Positions 1 to 9,267 of a stretch of DNA of 22,465 nucleotides are shown in pieces. The stretch lies in NCBI GenBank assembly GCA_032718475.1, contig JAUCBJ010004996.1, positions 1-22,465 of the forward strand, given 5' to 3'. A program made the translations under genes and the position numbers. A model generated the notes under the pieces. The model worked only from the letters and a program-made list of their open reading frames with translations, was not told the DNA's origin and searched no databases. This DNA is from Nemertoderma westbladi (lineage: Eukaryota; Xenacoelomorpha; Nemertodermatida; Nemertodermatidae). Position 1 is the first letter of the stretch, and every line of letters starts with the position of its first letter.

Positions 1-418
1 TGAAACATTATAGTTCGCCGCTGACTAGTGGAGAAGGACGATATACTACAACAAATCTAATTGGACCGACTGTTGTTTTGATATTAATAGCAATGTTCTC
101 GAACGACGTATAATTTTCATTAAAATTAAGAGAGGATAAACAGCCTTTTAGTTCCTTGCGGTGGAGTATCCCAACCCCACCTCCTCTAGTTAATCGTGGT
201 TTATGGTCTAAGTTGTGAGTATTTGGGGTGAGCTGAGTAGTTACACTGTTGCAAAAATCGTGTACAGTAAGCCAAGTTTCAGCAATTCCTAGAATATCAA
301 AGTTATTATCCTCGACGAATAAACAAGTATGAGATGTCTTGTTAACTATTGACCATAGATTAATATAGCATAACTTAAGAGAGTCACTACAGTTATCATT
401 GGAAGCGTTACCCTCAAG
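1..418 (-). pseudogene. LINE ORF2 start: apurinic endonuclease N-terminal part
   Basis: Read on the minus strand directly after ORF1 and in the same frame, about 135 codons resemble the start of an APE-type endonuclease of a non-LTR retrotransposon. Visible marks are NLWSIVNK (the usual N-x-R-S-I-x-N-K with Trp in place of Arg), DILGIAETWL with the metal-binding Glu, the TRGGGVGI strand and the VVVYRPSP segment. This domain would nick target DNA to prime reverse transcription. The frame has no ATG before the conserved domain. A TAA occurs at 8-10, just before the window edge, so the copy is either broken there or frameshifted. The downstream reverse transcriptase would lie outside the window. 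Confidence 0.82.
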
Positions 419-1267
419 TTACTCCGATCCAACAGGATGTGGAGGAGCTGCCGAGGAGTCGGCAGTAGCAGTGGGATCGCGGCGTGGTCGAAGGTTAAAC
501 TGAGAACGTTCGGTGTCTGAAAGGCGATAGTTCCGTATTAAAACACCGTCTTCCCAGTTGCTTGGATACATGAGCTGTGTACGGTTGTCCTGTGTACAGG
601 TAAGATGAAAAGCGCGTGTTAGTTTGCCGAATGCATTTGGTTCGGAATTCTGTCGGTTCGAGATCGGAACAACGTCGATGAAGGGAAGATTGTCGTGTGA
701 CAGGTACCCTTTGACATCATCAGCTGTAACTGTTCCAGCAAACCGGCCTATATAGATATGAGCCGTGTCGAAATTCCGCCGAGGAGCGACTGCGAGACGA
801 GTTCCGTGCTTTATACCGAGAATAGTTGTACCGCGGCGTCTCGGTTCGGTGTCTGTTACAGGAGGAGATCTGATGGATGCTAGGGGCATCGGAGTAGAGA
901 GTGCGGGCGCTGCGGGGGTGCCTGCTACAGAGGCCCAGGACCTGGGATTCTGGGTAGGCCTACCGGTAGCAGGATCCAAGCCTGTTTGGAGGTTCAGGGA
1001 AGGTGCTGACTGGATGGTGTCTATTAACTTATCTTTGGCAATTATTGATTCGCGTTGGGCGGCGATTAACTGTTTCCGAGTTTCTGCGAGGTCGTTGTGT
1101 TGAGAGTTATACACAGAGTTTAAATCTGCCAGTGCGTCCTGTAGTTTCTTTTCGTCGTCCTGGGAGACGGACTTTTTGTGTTTAACAGTGCGGAATAACG
1201 CCAATATATCTTGTTGAGCCTTGTAGAAAACATCAATACCGGGATCACCCGACGTAGATGAATCCAT
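419..1267 (-). CDS. LINE ORF1 protein (coiled coil plus RRM-like domain)
   Basis: An intact 282-residue ORF. Residues about 10-85 are rich in charged heptads (coiled coil, probably for trimerisation). Residues about 90-140 are a Pro/Ser/Thr-rich linker containing NPRSWASVAG, a motif common in ORF1 proteins of CR1/Jockey-type LINEs. Residues about 150-260 look like the RNA-binding RRM-like domain (AHIYIGRFAGTVTADDVKGY, then AFHLTC and a WEDGVLIRNY end). ORF1 proteins of this kind bind the element's RNA as a chaperone; that role is family knowledge. The ATG at 1265-1267 is preceded by an AT-rich leader. ORF2 follows after one TAA in the same frame. Clade assignment is uncertain. Confidence 0.82.
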   Translation of the reverse strand: MDSSTSGDPGIDVFYKAQQDILALFRTVKHKKSVSQDDEKKLQDALADLNSVYNSQHNDLAETRKQLIAAQRESIIAKDKLIDTIQSAPSLNLQTGLDPATGRPTQNPRSWASVAGTPAAPALSTPMPLASIRSPPVTDTEPRRRGTTILGIKHGTRLAVAPRRNFDTAHIYIGRFAGTVTADDVKGYLSHDNLPFIDVVPISNRQNSEPNAFGKLTRAFHLTCTQDNRTQLMYPSNWEDGVLIRNYRLSDTERSQFNLRPRRDPTATADSSAAPPHPVGSE

Positions 1268-1694
1268 AATATTATATAATATTAAAGAGTATTAAAGAGT
1301 TACAGATCAGTCAGTTTAAATCAGTTGTTATCAGTTCGGTACACGATAGGCCTACTGCAGTACTGACATGACAGCATGAAAGGAAGTCACCGAGAATTAA
1401 TCGGAAACTTAAGTACATATTATACATACTAAGTACATACTAAGTATATACTGTTTGTTATACAAATATCGGATATCTTCTTATCTTCTTATCTTCATTT
1501 TGTTATTTTTTTACAAACCCCAGACCCCCATTTAGTACAATGAAACGGCTTTTACAATAATATAATATAAAGCAGAAATTACAATTAATATTATACACTG
1601 AGAATTTTACAAGAACCTACAGTAACTATAATTCCAAAAAGACTAGCACAGATACAAATAAGAGAAAGCACAACACATTACATAGTTTACAGAT
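1268..1694. other. Non-coding junction: LINE 5' leader and 3' end of the next element
   Basis: No gene is visible. The part next to 1267 is probably the 5' untranslated leader of the minus-strand LINE. The part near 1500-1694 is probably the 3' untranslated region of the retroelement whose C-terminus ends at 1695. Between them are short near-repeats of 'taagtacatac' (about 1410-1445) and an AT-rich run. No target duplication could be recognised, so the exact boundary is unknown. Confidence 0.4.
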
Positions 1695-2262
1695 TCAGTT
1701 TACAGAGTCAGCATCCAGCTCAGAGCCAGATCGGCAATCCAGCTTCATCCTCCGTACATTATCCAGACCACTGCGCCACTTTAGCCTCAACCCCCTGATG
1801 CAATGAGACGCCCCTTGAACTATGACGAACTGCACACGGCGGCTAACCCACTCCATGACGGTGCTATAAGGTCTGTCCCAGTTGTGGTATAACCTATCAG
1901 CGAAGATCCTTGGGAGCTTATTGGCCTGCGGTACCAGAACTCCATCGCAAGAGACTACGAAGTGTGCAAAGTCCGCCTTCCTCTGTTACTGTGTTACGCT
2001 GGTTCTGCATATAGTGCGGTTTTAGCGTCCTCCGCAGATTCTAGGACCCTCATCGGCGGGCGTCCCACATATGGCTCGGCGTCAAGGTTTACGACCCTGA
2101 TATCTAACAACGCCTGAGTCTCCGGGTTGAATGCCCCTGGAACTCCTACATCACACCAAAGTCCTGCCTCTCCACTTAATCCAGGCTGGTCTCTGACTAT
2201 GGGTTCACGAGTCACGTTTCGTGGTCCAAATGCTAGAGTCTAGAGAGGCCAGATCCCCAACA
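1695..2262 (-). pseudogene. C-terminal fragment of an unplaced retroelement polyprotein
   Basis: Two minus-strand frames together look like one conserved domain. The first (about 2242 to 1994) contains VTREPIVRD, then GEAGLWCDVGVPGAFNPETQ, ALLDIRVVNLDA and SYVGRP-like YVGRPPM. The second (about 1975 to 1695) contains FVVSCDGVLVPQANK, DRPYSTVMEWVSRRV, and a CIRGLRLKWRSG end before a TGA at 1695-1697. The shift between them is near 1976-1994. I recognise this arrangement as a C-terminal region found next to reverse transcriptases in marine-animal retroelements, but I cannot name the family. The 'D ... LLDIRVVNLDA' pattern resembles the acidic core of a restriction-like endonuclease, which is a guess. 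The piece is 5'-truncated and inactive. Confidence 0.55.
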
Positions 2263-3133
2263 ACATCACGGACTTCATTATGTCTTTGGATTATGAGGCC
2301 TTTTTTTTAAATTCCAATTCTTCCAAATTTAATTATTATTAATCAAATTTCACTAACATTTAAATAATTTGAATTTTTTGTATCATTTAAGCATTAATTC
2401 AATTACAATTGTAAATTAGCAACAATTAGGCAAACCATAAACATTTCATTAACGATATAGACAGTACAAACAAAACAAATAAACAAAACAAGTATACAAA
2501 AGGCACTACTGTAAACAATTAAAGATTACAAAATTCGATAAACAATTACAGAATTAAAGAGTACGAAATATGATAAACAATTGAATTGAAGTAAACAAAC
2601 AGCAATAAAACTACCCGTATAAATTAAAGTAACAAAACGCTATACACTAATTATTTAAGTAAGCAAAACTCATTAAGCAATTAAATCTAAATAGAGAAAA
2701 CTCAATAAACGCAACTCTGCAGTACAGCAGTAGGCCTACTGACCACAAAATGACTGAATGAGTCATTTATTGGCGGTGGATCATGTGACTGATTTATAAT
2801 TGCAATGCGTGTCAAGCACCACTAAAGTACTTATGAAATGTTTGCCAAGTTATAAAGTCACCTAAAGTATGAAATGTTTGTCAAGTTATAAAGTCACCGA
2901 AAGTATATTCTAGTTATACAAAATGTGTTAAGAATTTGGTAAGAGCATTGCATGATAAGTTTCCACCCAAATATTTCTTAAAATCTATACTGTACTTGGC
3001 AAGTATTTTTTAATTCCTTAACAAATAATGCAAAATGTGGTAATTGTAAAATTTTAGTAAAATTATCATGCCAGTAACTTGCCATTAGGTAGTACTTTAC
3101 TAATATGATAAGATTCTCAACCCGGGAAGTTTT
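2263..3133. other. AT-rich non-coding stretch, possibly an LTR
   Basis: No convincing ORF on either strand. It lies directly downstream (minus strand) of the Ty3/Gypsy-type pol remnant, where a 3' LTR would be expected. A purine/pyrimidine-biased segment followed by TGAGAATC-like sequence near 3105-3130 could be the LTR start. Without a second copy in the window this cannot be confirmed. Confidence 0.3.
2832..2903. repeat. Tandem duplication of 36 bp (two copies)
   Basis: Units 2832-2867 and 2868-2903 both start 'tatgaaatgtttg' and end 'aaag', differing at two positions. It lies in the possible LTR region, where duplicated regulatory segments are common in retroelements. No function is visible. 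Confidence 0.9.
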
Positions 3134-4205
3134 TTAATCCAAATTAAATGTAACATGTTTGGGAGCATTACGTGGACTGCGTCGCAATGGTGTAATTTCC
3201 GGTTCGGGGAATTGTGAGTTTACCATAGATTCACTTCTAAATTGAAAGTAATTTTCCAGTTCGCTAGATGGCCATATAAACCTGCGATTTCGCCAATACG
3301 TTCGACTGGATGGTAATTTAACCATGTAATCGCGTCGTGCACCAACACCAATAACATATCCGACTATGTCCCATCGTTTAGACTTCATATTCTATACTCT
3401 GACTTTGTCTCCCAACTTTGAATGGTGGTAAGTTTTTCGATCCATGGTTATAATATGTTTCTACTTTATCCCTAATAATCGATCGTTTAGAATCTAATTC
3501 TTCGGCATCCAATAGCCATTGGGGAGAGAATGAAGAGTGGTGGGTAGGTACTTGTATCGTGATCGTAAGTAATTTCCAAATACAAGTTGATTTGGGGACT
3601 TCCCATCACTCCGGGGTGTGTTCCTCAGTTCCAATAATGCCTCCTGGAATTCTTCTGCATTGATATGAATATTCGGCATCTTTGAAAGTAGCGTTTTAAC
3701 AGATTTAGCAGCGGACTCCGCATGTCGGTTACTTAGGGGGTAATATGGTGTACTGGTAATGTGGTTTACACCCCAACGCTTTAAGAATATTTTGAATTTG
3801 GAGGATTCAAACTGTGGCCCCCCGTCCAAACGAAGGTAGCTAGGTACAGTATGCCAGTATCCACAAAGAATTTTCGAATAATCGAAATGACCTTTGAGGA
3901 ATCCGGGTCATTTCGTCACTCTGTGACTAGAGGGTACCCAGAAATTCTATCCGAGTAAACTAAGTAGTGGTAACCTCCGAGGGTAAATAAATCCATAGAA
4001 GCAGATTCGAAGATTTGAGTAGGTACTGCGTCTAGTATAATTTCCTCCTTTGGAGGAGCTGGAGGAGCTGGAGGACTTCTCTCCATTTATCTTTAGGTAT
4101 AACAGTACGATTTCCATATAACACCAGGCCCATATCGATAGATAAGTAAACCCAAATCGATTTGAATTTCTGTACAAAGGGATGTCGATCATGATTATTC
4201 ATAAA
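3134..4205 (-). pseudogene. Ty3/Gypsy-like pol remnant (RNase H end and integrase)
   Basis: Minus-strand fragments follow the order of the 3' part of a Ty3/Gypsy-type pol. The first (about 4205-4035) carries DRHPFVQKFKSIW and MGLVLYGNRTVIPK, typical of the stretch between RNase H and integrase. Then come the integrase core pieces: SMDLFTLGGYHYLVYSDRI (first Asp), DGGPQF at 3829-3812 (second Asp), and a SNRHAESAAK segment with the catalytic Glu. A C-terminal piece (3388-3134) has RRDYMVKLPSSRTYWRNRRF. Breaks: a TGA at 3916-3918, a frameshift near 3830-3860, a one-base insertion near 3410 and a stop just before 3388. The zinc-binding H2C2 region is missing. Dead element. Confidence 0.88.
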
Positions 4206-4229
4206 ACACGATTGGATGGCAGCGATTAA

Positions 4230-4778
4230 GAAAATTATGACTATCTGTTCATAGATCAATCGGAAATAGATGTTTGGCACCGACTTGGTCGTCTATTGCA
4301 AAATAAACCTCTGTCGATCGTTGTTAGATTTATTCGTCACTCAACACGTTTCCAGGTTTTCGCACATAAAGGAGAATTCGACAAAGGAATTTACCCTATG
4401 GACCATTTGTCACCACTACGAGCAGCCCTACTTGGAGAGATGATATAGTTAAAGAAAGATGGTGAAGTTTTTGCTGCATACTCATACAATGGTACAATCC
4501 AAATACAGTCGTCCAAGGATTCCCAGGCAGTTGCTATAGCTTCCAAAACTGACATCAATAAAATTCGTAACCAATCGTCGCTGCCAAGTAGGCCTATGCT
4601 GAAGTCAAAAAAGAGAGTAACCAACCCTACCTCATCCCCTAGACAAACCAGAAGTCTCACTAGAACCGACCCATCTGCTCGCCCCAACTCATCGCTGTCC
4701 GCATCTTACTATTCTCCACTAAATGACAAGCCCCAATCAATATCCGATGACTATGAGAGCGGAGACGAAACGATATGA
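4230..4778 (+). pseudogene. L1-ORF1 / FP25-like nucleic-acid-binding fragment
   Basis: The plus frame is open from 4230 to 4778 except for one TAG at 4446-4448. It reads SEIDVWHRLGR then SIVVRFIRHSTRFQVFAHK, YPMDHLSPLRAALLGEMI, and after the stop DGEVFAAYSYNGTIQIQ, ending in a Ser/Thr/Arg-rich tail. This is the layout of the RRM/C-terminal domain shared by L1-type ORF1 proteins and FP25-like proteins: HR-G-R, RPI-type RNA-binding strand, 'LTP-R' helix, and a KDG-x-(I/V)-F strand. It is therefore probably the 3' part of a retroelement ORF1. An ATG lies at 4398, inside the domain, so it is not the original start. The left boundary abuts the opposite-strand Gypsy remnant. Confidence 0.6.
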
Positions 4779-4958
4779 AACTCAGGACTACCAACAAACG
4801 TTCACCTGCCGAGCTTTACTGCTCACTACTGATATACACTATTTCTCGGAATATGATGAGTTACTTGGGATGTAATACAGTACTGTATTAACACGTTGTG
4901 GGGTCTTCGAGCAGCACGTGTTCAAATGTTCAATGAATGAACAGCGACTAATTAAGCG
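4779..4958. other. Short non-coding spacer
   Basis: No gene recognised between the ORF1-like fragment and repeat copy A. It contains short GC-richer text around 'gagcagcacgtg' and a small direct repeat 'aatgaatga'. Confidence 0.4.
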
Positions 4959-5541
4959 ACCAATATTGTGACATATATTTTAGATTAATGTTTGATTCAA
5001 TTAGAGGCACAAATTAAAAAGGCTACAAATATATAAGGGTGAATAATTAAATTAGTCACCCATTAGGCCTAAAAGGTAGCCAAATATAAGTTGCAATCTA
5101 TATAAATTTTTAAATTCAGTAGTGTGCATGTGTTGTGTATTGATTCCGTAGATTTCATGTTGTAATAGCGTTCATTAATTTAATTTCTATTTAATTATTC
5201 AGGCATACTAATACCCACATTAAATTAGTTCGTGTGTGTTAAGTGTGTAAGATTTGATTGTATCGTCACGAAACCATTAGGGCACAGAAACTGACGAATT
5301 CTTCGCGAATTTCGCAAACGTCGCAAACTTCGGGAATTTGTTCTACAATTTTGACTCCTTAAGCAAAAGGGTCCCGAATGAGTTTTTTAACCTTTATTTT
5401 TTTGTGATTTTGAGTGCTTTTTTATATTAGTGAATGTTCTAGAACCTTAGTAGATTTTTTATGGTATATAGCTAGTATTTTTTACTAGCTAGTAATTTTT
5501 GGAAATTATTTTGGTCATTAATATATTCTTCAACAGTTTAA

Positions 5542-6806
5542 GCTGGTGGTAGCTGCCAAAATATACAATAAAATGATTCTATATAGGATTAGGCCTCACA
5601 TAGAGAAACTACTGCGTAAGAGCCAAAACGGATTTCGACCAAGTAGATCAACAATAGCTCAGATACTTGCACTACGGAGACTGATTGAAGGAATTAAGTC
5701 AAAGAATCTCCCCGCAGTCATGACTTTTGTGGACTTCAAGAAGGCATTCGACTCCATCCATAGAGGTAAAATGCTTGAAATCCTAAGAGCATATGGAATA
5801 CCAGAAGTAATTGTTGCTGGCATTGGATTGTTATATTGTGACACAGAAGCGCAGGTACTTTCACCAGATGGTGAAACTGAGTTTTTCTCAATCCTGGCTG
5901 GTGTACTGCAAGGTGACACATTAGCACCATTACTATTTGTAATTGTGGTGGATTACGCAATGAGGACGGCCACAAAGGGTGAAGATCTGGGATTCACACT
6001 TCAAGAACGCAGAAGTAGTAGATATCCGGCAACTACAGTCACAGACACCGACTTTGCGGATGACATCGCCCTGCTCTCTAATACGCTAGCAGATGAACAG
6101 CTTCTACTAAATAAAGTGGAGAGGGCTGCTAAGGAGGTTGGATTGCATATAAATGCTACCAAGACCGAATTCATGACCTTTAATGTTGATGGAAACTTGA
6201 CAACCATGGATAATAATCAACTAAGGGAGGTAGATGACTTCCAGTACCTTGGATCGTGGATAGAGAGTAGCAAAAAGGACATAGAAGTTAGGAAAGCAAA
6301 GGCTTGGGTAGCTCTATCAAAAATGGATACCATCTGGAAGTCAGATCTCCCCAGGCACCTGAAGACCAAGTTCTTTCGAGCCACAGTGGAAAGTGTATTT
6401 TTATACGGGGGTGAGACCTGGACACTGACTAAATCACTTGAACAACGATTTGATGGTTGCTACACAAGACTACTAAGGGCAGCCCTAAACATCAGCTGGA
6501 GACAACACATAACAAACGCCGAGCTTTATGGTACAATACCACCTGTATCAACCACCCTCCGTGAACGCAGATTAAGATTCAGTGGGCACTGCTGGCGAAG
6601 TAAAGACGAGGTCATACCAGATCTACTTTTCTGGCAACCAACTCATGGAAAGCGTAGTCGTGGACGACCTGCCATAACATATATAGATCAACTTGAAAGG
6701 GATACTGAACTTGGGAGAAACGAAATTGCGACAACTATGGAGAATCGGGAAGCCTGGAAGGATCTCATTTCCACTGTCCGAGTTCGCTCGACCTAGTAGT
6801 AGTAGT
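5542..6806 (+). mobile_element. 5'-truncated LINE insertion with (TAG)n tail
   Basis: This 1265-bp insertion is bounded by direct copies of 'atatattcttcaacagttta' at 5521-5540 and 6807-6826. Copy B contains the same sequence once at 20659-20678, so this is a true target-site duplication with an observable empty site. The 3' end is a short TAG repeat immediately after the stop codon, a tail typical of several RTE-like LINE groups. The 5' end starts inside the reverse transcriptase, so the endonuclease domain is missing, as expected when reverse transcription aborts early. Confidence 0.93.
5546..6796 (+). CDS. Reverse transcriptase, C-terminal part of LINE ORF2
   Basis: An unbroken ORF of 416 residues that opens inside a reverse transcriptase; the GTG at 5546 is only where the truncated copy begins. 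Motifs in order: QNGFRPSRSTIAQIL (about residues 27-41), FVDFKKAFDSIHR (catalytic Asp of motif A), GVLQGDTLAPLLF (motif B), TDFADDIALLS (the FADD catalytic box), KTEFM, and FQYLGSWI. The C-terminal part has ETWTLT, RRLRFSGHCWR and GKRSRGRP, a conserved tail seen in many RTE-like elements of cnidarians, molluscs and flatworms. The enzyme copies element RNA at a nicked target. It lacks its endonuclease, so this copy could not move by itself. The intact frame suggests a recent insertion. Clade call is moderate. Confidence 0.9.
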   Translation: MVAAKIYNKMILYRIRPHIEKLLRKSQNGFRPSRSTIAQILALRRLIEGIKSKNLPAVMTFVDFKKAFDSIHRGKMLEILRAYGIPEVIVAGIGLLYCDTEAQVLSPDGETEFFSILAGVLQGDTLAPLLFVIVVDYAMRTATKGEDLGFTLQERRSSRYPATTVTDTDFADDIALLSNTLADEQLLLNKVERAAKEVGLHINATKTEFMTFNVDGNLTTMDNNQLREVDDFQYLGSWIESSKKDIEVRKAKAWVALSKMDTIWKSDLPRHLKTKFFRATVESVFLYGGETWTLTKSLEQRFDGCYTRLLRAALNISWRQHITNAELYGTIPPVSTTLRERRLRFSGHCWRSKDEVIPDLLFWQPTHGKRSRGRPAITYIDQLERDTELGRNEIATTMENREAWKDLISTVRVRST

Positions 6807-7027
6807 ATATATTCTTCAACAGTTTAACCTGAAATATCATGGACTTTCACATTTTTTATAATTTCAAAAAATACTAGCTAGCAAAAAAACACTAGCTATC
6901 ATAAAAAACATATCTACTAATGTTGTAGAACTTTCACCAATACCAAAAAAATTAATAAACTCTAAAAAAGGATTGGTGGAAAATGGCTGGGGTGTCGACA
7001 GGGCGAAGTAGGGACCGTGTTGCTTAA

Positions 7028-7708
7028 TGGCTAGCTGAGATCTGCGAAAAAAATAGAATAACATAATATTATACAATAGGAAGATAGAGGGATGGCGTGA
7101 TGGGGGTACGATACCAGATATCCGCATTAAGTAGATTTCTGGAAAACATCAACCCAGCTATAATGACCATCTATAACCATAATATAAGAACATCGATATC
7201 TTTGCAGACAACTATCGGTATATCGTTGTTCAATTCAAGCCGCATACTTTGTAAGAGTGCGTTGGTTATGGTATTACCCGCATCCCATCTCGTTCCAGGG
7301 TATATAAAGTTTTAGTTCAGCTGAAGAATACGTTTTTTCACTTTTCGGTCAAAAATTTATATAATCTTAACAAACTTCTGTGTTACTTTGAGTTTAGCCC
7401 CTTTATTAAATAAACGAACGCCCTAAAGTCGGAATGCCGCAACCTGAGAAAAATTTATATAGGCCTATTTACAATGATGAAGAAATTTGCAGTGTCTTAT
7501 GGACACTTATTTATATCTTTAACGTGTACGTACACAAAGATACTAATTCGTTTATTGTTTTGGTTAGAATCAGCCTTTATGTAATCTGAGGTTTTAGTTA
7601 AGTCTGGTATTCTTCACATCTGGGCACATTGCATAATAGCAGAATATAAATATAATAGTATAAATTATAGTAACAGTCACAGTTCAGTTCACATAGCTGT
7701 AGAACTAT
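7028..7708. other. Non-coding region, nothing recognised
   Basis: AT-rich sequence between repeat copy A and the foldback region. One plus-strand ORF of 72 codons (7097-7315) has no recognisable motif. A TATA-like 'gtatataaag' lies near 7300 but no gene follows. One TAGGCCTA palindrome is at 7460-7467. Confidence 0.4.
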
Positions 7709-8925
7709 TAGGCGTTCAAAGATTGCAAGAAGTTTTTATGCTGAAGGTCATTAATAAATACATAAAATTCTAGAATGTGTTATTTATTTTATGAGTTGGT
7801 GGGCAACAGCGGGCGGTATGCCTTTACAATATCTTTATTGCGTGGCTATTGTTTGATAAATTGATTGTTTAATAAAATAATGCATCATGTCCCGTAATAT
7901 AGTGTCATTATCTGATGACACGGACCCCCCCCCCCCCCAGATTTTTATACAAATCTTTATCATATTGCTTGAAATTAGAAACACAACTAGTTCCACTAAC
8001 CGTCGTTGAGCCCATGAAGCCGGAATTTTTTTAATAAGCGTTTTAAAAAAGTGTCTATTGCGAAATTGCACCCTCCGTATCGTGGCCATTCTTCACATTA
8101 GTCGTAATTTTTTAATATCATTGGAAAGCTTGCGTTGCAAGGATTCGAAATATGTAACAATATCTGAATTTCGTTGAGAAACAGCCGAGATACAGGCGTT
8201 CGAAGATTGCAAGAAGTATCGTTCGCTGAAGCCCATTTATTCTATTAAATAAATAAACAAAATTCTAGAACTTGTTATTTATTTCATGAGTTGGTGCTTG
8301 GTGGGCAACAGCGGTATTCCTATCCAATAGCTCTATTTCATATCTCTATTCATACTTAAACATAATGTTCAAGAACATTGTGTATCTATTAAATAGAATA
8401 AATGGCCTTCAGCGAACGATAATACTTGCAATCTTTGAACGCCTATATCTCAGCTGTTTCTCAACGAAATTCAAATATTGTTACATATTTCGAACCTTGC
8501 AACGCATGCTTTCAAATGATATGAAGAAATTACGACTAATGTGAAGAATGTCCACGATACGGAAAGTGCGATTTCGCAAAAGACACTTTTTTTAAAACGC
8601 TTATTAAAAAAATTTAAAGACAAAATCGAAAATTCCGGCCTCATGGGCTCAACGACGGTGAGTGGAACTAGTTGTGTTTCAATTTTCAAGCAATATGATA
8701 AAGATTTGTAGAAAAAGTTGGGAGGGGGGAGGGGGGGGGGGGGGGGGGGGGGGGGTCCGTGTCATCAGAAAATGACACAATATTACGGGTCATGGTGTAT
8801 AATAAATGGCCTTCAGCGAACGATACTTCTTGCAATCTTTGAACGCCTATTATCTCAGCTGTTTCTCAACTAAATTCAGATATTGTTACATATTTGGAAT
8901 CATTGTAACGCAAGCTTTAACCAAA
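7709..8925. repeat. Compound inverted repeat (foldback-like) with poly-C/poly-G arms
   Basis: Left arm about 7876-8250 and right arm about 8390-8800 are inverted copies of each other over some 380 bp, separated by about 140 bp. A block around 'gcgttcaaagattgcaaga' occurs four times, in plus orientation near 7709 and 8193 and in minus orientation near 8415 and 8820. A second block (attctagaa ... gggcaacagcgg) occurs twice directly, near 7770 and 8264. At mirrored positions the left arm has 14 C (7925-7938) and the right arm 25 G (8731-8755). No transposase is encoded. The RNA of either strand would fold into a long hairpin. Confidence 0.88.
8731..8755 (+). repeat. Poly-G tract, 25 bases
   Basis: An uninterrupted run of 25 G, preceded by a further G-rich stretch from 8720. 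The mirror position in the other arm of the inverted repeat holds only 14 C, so the tract has changed length in one arm. It could form G-quadruplex or triplex DNA and is a likely place for sequencing error. Confidence 0.95.
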
Positions 8926-9267
8926 AGCAAGCCGCGAGCAAGACACGCGAGTATTTCTGCGTTGGCGGTGTGTACTGTGTACCTGATAAGGGTGCTAGAA
9001 GTTTAGAAATTAGCTGCTCCTGATTTTGCATGCTTTGATTAAATATTGTGACCAAGACCAAAATTGTGACATATATTTTAGTTTAATGTTTGATTCAATT
9101 AGAGGCACAAATTAAAAAGGCTACAAATATATAGGGGTGAATAATTAAATTAGTCACCCATTAAAAGGTAGGCAAATATAAGTTGCAATCTATATAAATT
9201 TTTAAATTCAGTAGTGTGCGTGTGTTGTGTATTGATTCCGTAGATTTCATGTTGTAATAGCGTTCAT

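Larger units (their letters stand above)
4959..7027. repeat. Unnamed repeat, copy A (interrupted by a LINE)
   Basis: About 780 bp excluding the LINE at 5542-6806 and its target duplication. It matches copy B (9057-20879, minus its insertions) almost base for base, in the same orientation, from 'accaatattgtgac' to 'gaccgtgttgcttaa'. There is no coding capacity. It contains an imperfect inverted repeat with arms near 5412-5476 and 6891-6962 (AT-rich, with 'actagctat' at the arm tips). Copy A keeps the undamaged target of the Transib insertion: one 'aaacg' at 5316-5320. Its TTAA at 7024-7027 is also unoccupied. Family unknown; a non-autonomous DNA transposon is one possibility. Confidence 0.88.

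Noticed and set aside
765-1103. Plus-strand ORF opposite the LINE ORF1
   Set aside because: No motif; a shadow of the recognisable minus-strand ORF1.
7097-7315. Plus-strand 72-codon ORF between repeats
   Set aside because: No recognisable domain, no conserved context; compatible with chance.
7835-8089. Minus-strand ORF inside the foldback left arm
   Set aside because: It translates the poly-C tract and inverted-repeat DNA; the mirror copy does not preserve the same protein.
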